DNA of 11,613 nt from CAZTLI01 sp964614375 (GTDB lineage Bacteria > Chloroflexota > Anaerolineae > Aggregatilineales > Phototrophicaceae): positions 1 through 11,613 of the forward strand of contig CAZTLI010000143.1 of the NCBI GenBank assembly GCA_964614375.1, in the 5' to 3' direction. A program made the position numbers and the translations under genes. Every line of letters begins with the position of its first letter. The first letter of the stretch is position 1. Below, in pieces: positions 7,096 through 11,613 of this stretch. The notes beneath the pieces are model-generated. The model made no database searches. It was not told the DNA's origin and saw nothing but the letters and a program-made list of their open reading frames with translations.

Positions 7096-7118
7096 AAATA
7101 AAACATACTTGATGTCAA
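7090..7118 (-). promoter_or_regulatory. Sigma-70-type promoter for the DUF2178/XRE/MDR run
   Basis: On the minus strand there is a perfect -35 box TTGACA (7113-7118), a 17-nt spacer, and a -10 box TACTAT (7090-7095). The predicted start near 7083 gives a leader of about 46 nt to the ATG at 7037. This is the best promoter in the window. Confidence 0.75.
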
Positions 7119-7122
7119 GTAT
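7105..7122. promoter_or_regulatory. 18-bp palindromic operator overlapping the -35 box
   Basis: ATACTTGATGTCAAGTAT consists of two perfect 8-bp arms around a 2-nt centre. The -35 hexamer TTGACA of the minus-strand promoter lies inside it. Size, symmetry and position fit a dimeric XRE repressor that blocks RNA polymerase, most simply the XRE protein encoded two genes downstream. That pairing is inferred. Confidence 0.65.
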
Positions 7123-7223
7123 TTTTTACATCAAATGGCAAAAAAACAGATGTGTGAGCAATCTGGATAATAAAAAGACTCGATGATCGTAGCGCAAACG
7201 TGGGGGATTCGTGCGGCAAGTCG

Positions 7224-7232
7224 TGTTACAAT
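7224..7232 (+). promoter_or_regulatory. Extended -10 promoter for the SH3 protein gene
   Basis: TG-T-TACAAT is a TGn extension followed by a five-of-six -10 hexamer at 7227-7232. The start would be near 7239, about 28 nt before the ATG at 7267. No good -35 box is seen. Confidence 0.5.
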
Positions 7233-7266
7233 CCGGCGTGATTGGTTTCTGGCGGAAGTGAGCACG

Positions 7267-7812
7267 ATGCTACGCAAGCCGCACAAAATGCGAATGCCAA
7301 AAAGTAACGGTCAGCGTCAGAAGGAACGACGGCTGATCATGGTGTACGGTTTGCTGGTCTTACTTTTAATTGGTGGGATTTATCTGGCGACGAACCCGGA
7401 CGCACTCGCGTTCCTCATCCCCACACCAACGCCGACGCCCACACCGCTTCCGCCCTCCCCTACGCCCGCGCCACCGACCTTCACGCCGACATTCATCATC
7501 ACCAACACGCCCCCCATCACCGCCTCGCCCACCCCCGTCCCCCCGACTCCAACGCCCACATCAGCAGTGAGCGATACCCCCATGCCCGTGACTCTGCCCG
7601 AAAATCAAATTTATTACGTCATCAGCGACCAGCGCGCCAATGTGCGCTCTTGCCCATCAACGGACTGCCCGGTCATTACCGCACTATCACGCGGGCAAGC
7701 GGTCACTGCCATCGAAGTAACAGACGAGTGGTATACCATTGAACTGGACGATGGTCGTTTGGGCTATGTCGCGCGTTTTCTGCTGGGGGAAAATCCACCT
7801 GGCGGTGGTTGA
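7267..7812 (+). CDS. Membrane-anchored protein with Pro/Thr linker and bacterial SH3 domain
   Basis: The 181-residue protein has three parts. Residues 1-23 are strongly basic and cytoplasmic. A single membrane helix at about 24-41 (VYGLLVLLLIGGIYLA) follows, then an extracytoplasmic linker at about 51-110 built of TP, PTP and SPTP repeats. The last part, at about 116-173, is a bacterial SH3 domain (RANVRSCPSTDCPVITAL, then GQAVTAIEV, EWYTIEL and GYVARFLL). This layout is a hallmark of Chloroflexota surface proteins; the SH3 part probably binds cell-envelope glycans or peptides. Two cysteines (C129, C134) could form a disulfide outside the cell. The ATG at 7267 is chosen because GGAAG lies 8 nt upstream and the predicted promoter is just ahead. 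An ATG at 7183 lies upstream of that promoter and has no ribosome site. Confidence 0.82.
   Translation: MLRKPHKMRMPKSNGQRQKERRLIMVYGLLVLLLIGGIYLATNPDALAFLIPTPTPTPTPLPPSPTPAPPTFTPTFIITNTPPITASPTPVPPTPTPTSAVSDTPMPVTLPENQIYYVISDQRANVRSCPSTDCPVITALSRGQAVTAIEVTDEWYTIELDDGRLGYVARFLLGENPPGGG
7420..7563 (+). repeat. Low-complexity Pro/Thr codon repeat
   Basis: An irregular CCN/ACN repeat encodes the TPTPTP-type linker of the SH3 protein. Strand composition is very skewed towards C. It may vary in length between strains by slippage. Confidence 0.7.
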
Positions 7813-7901
7813 TGAGGCAATCCGGCGGGCGCTTGCATCAATAGCCATCAGAAGGATATGTATAAATCATCTATTCGCTACCACAACAGGCCGTCAGCTA
7901 C

Positions 7902-8126
7902 CTACTCCTTCAACCGCTTGAAATAGAAATACGCCCGTCCCTTGTACTTCAGCATATCGACCAGCTCCCAGCCATCCCTGCCGAGCGCATTCAACGCCGC
8001 CGCATCGGGCGCGCCATCCTTCGTCAAATCCTGCTCCAGACGCTGATATTCCCATTCGGTCTTAGACTGTATATACACCATCGGCGGTTGAATCGACCCA
8101 ATCGTGGGATTGTCGGCTTGTTTCAT
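7902..8126 (-). CDS. Small DUF4177-like protein
   Basis: This 74-residue soluble protein has a core of WEYQRLEQDL (25-34), DAAALNALGRDGWELVDML (41-59) and AYFYFKRL (65-72). The WEY start, the LNxLGxxGWELV block and the FxFKR end follow the pattern of the small DUF4177 family, which has no assigned function and is common next to unrelated genes. AAGGAG is 9 nt before the ATG at 8126. An internal Met at residue 16 has no ribosome site. A TATAAT box lies upstream. The gene is monocistronic, with the SH3 gene converging on it from the left. The family match is by eye. Confidence 0.75.
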   Translation of the reverse strand: MKQADNPTIGSIQPPMVYIQSKTEWEYQRLEQDLTKDGAPDAAALNALGRDGWELVDMLKYKGRAYFYFKRLKE

Positions 8127-8157
8127 GGGGAATCACTCCTTTTGTTACCGTGCTTCC

Positions 8158-8163
8158 ATTATA
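8158..8163 (-). promoter_or_regulatory. -10 box upstream of the DUF4177-like gene
   Basis: A perfect TATAAT is read on the minus strand, giving a start near 8151 and a 25-nt leader to the ATG at 8126. No clear -35 box stands at 16-18 nt. Confidence 0.5.
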
Positions 8164-8338
8164 ATTTACGCCAACCCGCGCCGCAGCAATCTACACCAAC
8201 AGCCGATATAAAATTAATCCGCAGTGGCAATTCAGACCCCTGTCCGGCAGCAAGCGAATACGATAACTGCAATCCGCTTCCCATGTGCAAGTTTTTCTCC
8301 CCCTTTCACGCTATCCCCAACGGCTGCGTTTAACCTAT

Positions 8339-8887
8339 TCATTCTTCAGGCGTCGGCGTTAGCTCTATTTCTTGAATGACCCGACCCAGACTAATCATTG
8401 AAATACCCTGTGTGCCGCGTGTACTGACCATAATCGCCTCAATAATTGGCTCATGCACTGGCTCTTCCGCGACCCACTCCACCACAAAATTAGACCCCCA
8501 ACCACCGGTTACATCGGTTTCTTCTACTAGAAAACCGGTCGTCGCGAGCGGGCCAATCTCGATCGATTCATCTATATACTCACGAACAAGTTGCCCATTC
8601 GTATCATAGAAGCGCACCGACTGCACAATAATCGGCAGTTCAAGGTCGGTGTTATGAATTGCCAACGTCACCGCCAGTTCGATGTTGATCCCTTCTCGTC
8701 CATAAAACACTTCAGAATAGGCCGGCACATAAATCACCTGCCCCGTCACGATACGCAAATCGCGCCCCGTGATGGCTTGAAACGAGCCAGTCACAAGCGG
8801 AGTCCGCTCCGCTGAACTTTCACATGCCATTAGCCCAAAAATAAGCACACCCATCAACACCCATTTGATTGCCAATCGCTTGCTCAT
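8339..8887 (-). CDS. DUF3124 lipoprotein
   Basis: This 182-residue secreted lipoprotein has a basic N-terminus (SKRLAIK), a hydrophobic signal (about 8-20) and the lipobox LMAC with the lipidated Cys at residue 22. The mature part from about 42 to 170 matches what I know of DUF3124: GQVIYVPAYSEVFYG, then LAVTLAIHNTDLELPI, VRFYDTNGQLVREYID, GPLATTGFLVEE and a C-terminal IEAIMVSTRGTQGISMISLGRVI. The function of DUF3124 is not established; the fold looks beta-rich and extracytoplasmic. GGAG lies 6 nt before the ATG. It is a stand-alone gene, with about 400 non-coding bases upstream of it and 212 bases between it and the DUF4177-like gene start. Confidence 0.88.
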   Translation of the reverse strand: MSKRLAIKWVLMGVLIFGLMACESSAERTPLVTGSFQAITGRDLRIVTGQVIYVPAYSEVFYGREGINIELAVTLAIHNTDLELPIIVQSVRFYDTNGQLVREYIDESIEIGPLATTGFLVEETDVTGGWGSNFVVEWVAEEPVHEPIIEAIMVSTRGTQGISMISLGRVIQEIELTPTPEE

Positions 8888-9285
8888 CTATCTCTCCAAC
8901 AATTGATTGTTCGACACCATTGCTGTTTAATATACCTCACTTCTACCAACCCGCTTGGGCGAAAGTACAGGCTAAAATCGACGACTGCCCGAAAATCGCG
9001 CTTTGCGCCCTCCGCGAAACGCATACATGCGTCCTTCACGCTTCAAATAGTGCTAACGCCCTTTCGCCCTGTAAGCCAGATTCTAGGGCGAATTAACACA
9101 GATTCGCGCCCAAACGATAGGAAATACCGCACAAATCGTCGAAACCTGGTACCAACGTCCCACTAACACCCTAACAATTTTAGGTCGTTTTGTTAGGCTA
9201 CAAGATTCTAATTCAAGGATTTTGCAAGTTAGAAATGTTTGAATACAGATACACAAGTTTCAACACAGAGTTTAGGTGGTTTATC
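8888..9285. other. Non-coding stretch with several inverted repeats
   Basis: No credible gene is seen in these 398 bases. They hold four perfect dyads: AACAAT/ATTGTT at 8898-8911, ACGCAT/ATGCGT at 9019-9032, TTCGCCCT/AGGGCGAA at 9063-9092 (14-nt loop) and CCTAACAA/TTGTTAGG at 9170-9197 (12-nt loop). A TATATT box on the minus strand at 8929-8934 may be the -10 of the lipoprotein gene. The last 100 bases are AT-rich and lead into the 76-aa gene. A structured leader or small RNA is possible but unproven. Confidence 0.5.
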
Positions 9286-9516
9286 ATGCGGTATATGAAC
9301 ACTTCTTATGACTGGCAGGCATGGTACAACGGCACAACCAACGAGTATTTCCTCCTCTCACCGGGTGAAACGTGTGATCTGGACGAAGGCTGCGAACTGC
9401 TGCAATACGCCCGCTTCAAAATGATGGCAGAAACCGCTATCAATGCCGACATGGCGAGCAAATCCAATCCTTCACATGGCTGGTTGACTGTTCCGCGTCC
9501 ACGCGGGTTACTTTAG
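9286..9516 (+). CDS. Unrecognised 76-aa protein
   Basis: I do not recognise a family. The protein is soluble, with aromatic residues in the N-terminal half (YDWQAWYNG near 8-16, YFLL at 21-24), two cysteines six residues apart (C30-DLDEG-C36), a probable helix at about 37-58 (ELLQYARFKMMAETAINADM) and a short basic end (VPRPRGLL). AGGTGG stands 6 nt before the ATG at 9286, and an intrinsic terminator begins 54 nt after the stop, which together support a real gene. The frame could extend to a TTG at 9190, but that start has no ribosome site and lies within an inverted repeat. It stands alone between a long repeat-rich non-coding stretch and the dodecin gene. Confidence 0.68.
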   Translation: MRYMNTSYDWQAWYNGTTNEYFLLSPGETCDLDEGCELLQYARFKMMAETAINADMASKSNPSHGWLTVPRPRGLL

Positions 9517-9570
9517 AACTTAATCTTCATTATTATTAACCCAACTTCTTCATTCCTGCCTGAATTCAGG

Positions 9571-9600
9571 GGCGCACCCATCATGGTGCGTCTTTTGATT
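9571..9600 (+). terminator. Intrinsic terminator of the 76-aa gene
   Basis: An 8-bp stem, GGCGCACC (9571-9578) with GGTGCGTC (9585-9592, one G-U pair), has a 6-nt loop and continues into TTTTGATT. A small palindrome CCTGAATTCAGG (9559-9570) touches its 5' side. Confidence 0.8.
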
Positions 9601-9716
9601 CATCTTAATATCGCACCTCAGGCACGCACAAGACCCGGCGGGTACAGGAGGATAGGGCACAGCCTCAGTCCTTGTGGCGCATCCCTGCTTTTACCCGGCA
9701 CTGTTTTTAAACGACA

Positions 9717-9740
9717 AGGGCAATCACCGTCGATTGCCCT
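9717..9740 (-). terminator. Hairpin terminator of the dodecin gene, possibly two-way
   Basis: AGGGCAAT (9717-9724) and ATTGCCCT (9733-9740) form a perfect 8-bp stem with an 8-nt loop, starting 33 nt after the dodecin stop. The minus-strand 3' side runs TGTCGTTTAAAAAC and the plus side GTATTGTCTTT; both U-tracts are modest. Confidence 0.65.
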
Positions 9741-9773
9741 GTATTGTCTTTAATGAACAGAAGTAATCGTCGA

Positions 9774-9992
9774 TTAATCGGCTTTGTCACGCAGCTTGAA
9801 GGAGATGTTGACCCGCGCCCGGAATTCGGCGACTTTGCCATTTTCCACACGCATATCGAGTTTGGTGATTTCGGCAATCCGCACATCATCCAGCGATTTA
9901 CTGGCGGTCTCTACGGCTTTTTTGGCGGCGTCTTCCCACGATGTGGTGCTGGTGCCCACAAGTTCGATTATTTTGTACACGCTGTCTGCCAT
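9774..9992 (-). CDS. Dodecin-family flavin-binding protein
   Basis: This 72-residue protein is the usual dodecin length. Order of parts: first strand VYKIIELVGTS (5-15), helix SWEDAAKKAVETASKSL (18-34), then strands VRIAEITKLDMRV, KVAEFRARVNISFKL. Dodecins assemble into hollow 12-subunit shells that store or buffer flavin (sometimes CoA) in the cytoplasm. In the well-studied examples a Trp at the start of strand 2 stacks on the flavin; here the sequence at that place is VRIAEI, without Trp, so the ligand or binding mode may differ. Many bacterial relatives share this variant as far as I recall. AAGGAG is 9 nt before the ATG. The gene has an extended -10 promoter, a leader hairpin and its own terminator. 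Confidence 0.9.
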   Translation of the reverse strand: MADSVYKIIELVGTSTTSWEDAAKKAVETASKSLDDVRIAEITKLDMRVENGKVAEFRARVNISFKLRDKAD

Positions 9993-10023
9993 AAGTAAAA
10001 TCTCCTTGTCCTATTTTGAAAGC

Positions 10024-10040
10024 GAGACAGGGATTGTCTC
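10024..10040 (-). promoter_or_regulatory. Leader hairpin of the dodecin gene
   Basis: GAGACA (10024-10029) and TGTCTC (10035-10040) form a perfect 6-bp stem with a 5-nt loop. It lies right after the predicted start site on the minus strand, so it would form the very 5' end of the mRNA, where it could stabilise the message. Confidence 0.45.
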
Positions 10041-10046
10041 ACGGTG

Positions 10047-10055
10047 AGTATAACA
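10047..10055 (-). promoter_or_regulatory. Extended -10 promoter of the dodecin gene
   Basis: The minus strand reads TG-T-TATACT, a TGn extension plus a five-of-six -10 box (10047-10052). The start near 10040 gives a leader of about 48 nt. No clear -35 box is seen. Confidence 0.55.
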
Positions 10056-10158
10056 GATTTGCGTGCTTGTTCGCTGGATTTGCAGCGCACGCACAGACGA
10101 CACACAGACATCAAACCCCTTGCACCCAGTGGTCATAAGCCTCTGGCGCGAAAGACGT

Positions 10159-10164
10159 TAAAAT
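10159..10164 (+). promoter_or_regulatory. -10 box of the peptidase gene
   Basis: TAAAAT matches five of six consensus bases; a start near 10171 gives a 34-nt leader to the ATG at 10205. There is no convincing -35 box, so the call is tentative. Confidence 0.4.
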
Positions 10165-10204
10165 CACCATCGATTGTGCCCATTTCTGAAAAGGATGTGA
10201 ACCG

Positions 10205-11613
10205 ATGACCGCCCCGCCCCACCTCAAACGTGCTGATGTGCCGCTGGAACAAACCTGGAATCGCGAGAGTGTGTTCACATCATGGGCAGCATTTCAACAG
10301 GAATTGGACGACATCGCCGCGAGTTTGCCCACGTTGACAGCCTACAGCGGGCGCTTGCATGAGTCTTCGAGTGTGCTTGCCGATTGGCTCGATACATTTA
10401 CGCACATGCGTCGTCGTGTGGTGCGCCTGTTTGTATTTGTGCGAATGGCGACCTCCGTAGACACCAACGATACGGAGGCCAAAGCCCAATGGGGACAGGT
10501 CATGAGTCTGATTGGTCGCTTCAATGCCAGTAGTGCGTTCGCCGAACCCGAATTGCTCAAGTTGGGGGATACCCTGCGCCAGTGGACAGAACAGGACTCC
10601 CGTCTAGGTATCTATGCCCACTACTTCGATAATCTGCTCCGGCAGCAGCCCCATATCCAGTCACCGGAAGTCGAAAAAGTGCTGGCGATGCTGCAAGAGT
10701 CCTTTGCGGGGCCATTCCAGACCTATCGCGAATTGACCAATACCGACATGAAATTTCCCGATGCGCTCGATAGTCAGGGACAGCGCCGTCCGGTGCGGCA
10801 GGCCATTTTGCCGCCCAACGATATTCAGAGTCAGGATCGCGTGCTGCGCCGCAACGCATGGCAGAGCTTTTATGACCAGCATTTGGTGATGCAAAATACC
10901 CTCGCTAGCAGCCTGATTACCAATGTCAAGCAGCAGGTGTTTCTGGCGCGGGCGCGGGGTTATGAGTCGGTGCTGGAAGCGCGATTGAAACCCCATAATT
11001 TGCCCCTTGGTGTATTCCACAATTTGATTGACACCTTCAAAGCCAATCTCTCCGTCTGGCATCGCTATTGGGCGGTCAAACGCAAAGTGTTGAAGGTTGA
11101 CCAACTGCATCCTTATGACATCTGGGCGCCGCTGGTTGCTGATGAACCCGAATTGACCTATCCACAGGCGATTGAGTGGATATGCGCCGGATTAGAACCT
11201 TTGGGCAGCGAATATGTCTCCATTTTGCGACGGGGCTGCCTCGAAGACCGTTGGGTCGATTACGCCCAGAATGACGGACGTGGACAAGGCGCGTTTGCCA
11301 ATGCCGCCTATGACAGTCATCCCTTTGTGTTCAATACATTTGATGGTCGTCTACAGGCTATGAGTGTTTTGGCACATGAACTCGGTCATGCCATGCACCA
11401 TTATCTGATGGATCGCAATCAGCCCGAAATTTACAATGGTCGCACCACCAGCGGGTCATCGTCATCGGATGCCGTAGCTGAAACGGCCTCCAACATGCAC
11501 CAGGCATTAGTCCGCGCCTATCTACGTGAGGCTAAGGCAGATGATAAAACGTTCCAATTGGCGCTGATTGCCGAAGCGATGTTCAATTTTCATCGCTATT
11601 TCTTCATCATGCC
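10205..11613 (+). CDS. M3-family oligoendopeptidase (PepF type), 3' end missing
   Basis: The frame is open from the ATG at 10205 to the window edge, 469 codons without a stop. The protein is a cytoplasmic zinc peptidase that trims short peptides. The zinc motif HELGH is at residues 391-395 (AHELGHAMHHYL), and the third ligand is E426 in AVAETAS. The N-terminal half is the helical oligoendopeptidase F domain (LEQTWNRESVFTSWAAFQQ, RLFVFVRMATSVDT, then FAGPFQTYRELTNTDMKFP). The block GAFANAAYDSHPFVFNTF just before the zinc motif is also typical. AAGGA lies 9 nt before the ATG. Family length is near 580-610, so roughly 120-140 residues are outside. Between HELGH and E426 is a Ser-rich stretch (TTSGSSSSDAV), several residues longer than in the standard PepF pattern. 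Confidence 0.9.
   Translation, partial: MTAPPHLKRADVPLEQTWNRESVFTSWAAFQQELDDIAASLPTLTAYSGRLHESSSVLADWLDTFTHMRRRVVRLFVFVRMATSVDTNDTEAKAQWGQVMSLIGRFNASSAFAEPELLKLGDTLRQWTEQDSRLGIYAHYFDNLLRQQPHIQSPEVEKVLAMLQESFAGPFQTYRELTNTDMKFPDALDSQGQRRPVRQAILPPNDIQSQDRVLRRNAWQSFYDQHLVMQNTLASSLITNVKQQVFLARARGYESVLEARLKPHNLPLGVFHNLIDTFKANLSVWHRYWAVKRKVLKVDQLHPYDIWAPLVADEPELTYPQAIEWICAGLEPLGSEYVSILRRGCLEDRWVDYAQNDGRGQGAFANAAYDSHPFVFNTFDGRLQAMSVLAHELGHAMHHYLMDRNQPEIYNGRTTSGSSSSDAVAETASNMHQALVRAYLREAKADDKTFQLALIAEAMFNFHRYFFIM

Noticed and set aside
7038..7118. N-terminal extension of the DUF2178-like protein
   Set aside because: It would start inside the operator and upstream of the predicted transcription start; the ATG at 7037 has AGGAG.
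7183..7266. Upstream start for the SH3 protein
   Set aside because: There is no ribosome site, and the extended -10 promoter at 7224-7232 lies within this part.
7420..7563. CRISPR-like or tandem DNA repeat
   Set aside because: The periodicity comes from alternating Pro and Thr codons of variable third base, without constant repeats or spacers.
7380..7583. Gly/Val-rich minus-strand frame (GVGVG repeats)
   Set aside because: It is the antisense image of the Pro/Thr codon repeat and has no ribosome site.
8127..8338. Possible small gene or terminator between the DUF4177-like and lipoprotein genes
   Set aside because: No frame there has a good ribosome site, and no stem with a U-tract was found after the lipoprotein stop codon; only the TATAAT box was kept.
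9190..9285. Longer form of the 76-aa protein from a TTG at 9190
   Set aside because: It has no ribosome site and begins inside an inverted repeat, whereas the ATG at 9286 has AGGTGG at proper distance.
9601..9710. Possible tRNA or riboswitch in the gap before dodecin
   Set aside because: GGGTA/TACCC pairing is seen, but there is no T-arm GGTTCRANTCC, no acceptor stem and no riboswitch core that I recognise.
10280..11110. Several minus-strand frames opposite the peptidase gene
   Set aside because: They are shadows of a well-supported M3 peptidase frame and contain no recognisable domain.

Overview
The window looks like a piece of a chromosome from a Chloroflexota bacterium, most likely of the Anaerolineae or a nearby class. 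The strongest sign is a membrane-anchored protein whose single membrane helix is followed by a Pro/Thr-repeat linker and a bacterial SH3 domain, an architecture very common there. Many paralogous zinc-free MDR reductases, a DUF3124 lipoprotein and a dodecin are compatible with this. The GC content appears moderate. The assignment is inferred from gene content only. I see no rRNA, tRNA, IS element, phage gene or CRISPR array.

Layout. Positions 1-635 (+) hold the 3' two thirds of a ring-cleaving dioxygenase (VOC fold) gene, closed by a clear intrinsic terminator (662-694). It converges on a GNAT acetyltransferase gene (1199-696, -) that has its own extended -10 promoter. From 7037 down to 1316 there is a co-directional minus-strand run of eight genes: a DUF2178-like membrane protein, a small XRE-family regulator, MDR reductase A, MDR reductase B, a two-helix membrane protein, MDR reductase C, MDR reductase D and a DUF6326-like four-helix membrane protein. 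Several gaps are short (1, 31, 30 and 47 nt). A hairpin after B and a 154-nt gap before C may divide the run into two or more transcripts. In front of the run lies a consensus-like promoter whose -35 box sits inside an 18-bp palindrome, a likely operator for the XRE protein.

Divergent from this run is the SH3 protein gene (7267-7812, +). It is followed by a small DUF4177-like protein (8126-7902, -), a DUF3124 lipoprotein (8887-8339, -), a roughly 400-nt non-coding stretch rich in inverted repeats, an unrecognised 76-aa protein (9286-9516, +) with a good intrinsic terminator, a dodecin (9992-9774, -) and the first 469 codons of an M3-family oligoendopeptidase (10205 to the window edge, +).

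How the genes may work together. The four MDR proteins all have the glycine-rich NAD(P)H-binding motif and lack the zinc-ligand signature, so they should reduce quinones, enones or other activated carbonyls. With a hydroquinone-type ring-cleaving dioxygenase close by, a quinone/electrophile detoxification neighbourhood is a reasonable hypothesis, but substrates cannot be read from the sequence. The XRE/DUF2178 pair is probably an autoregulated membrane-signal module; whether it also controls the MDR genes depends on readthrough. Genes to the right of 7200 look like independent housekeeping or accessory units, each with its own promoter.
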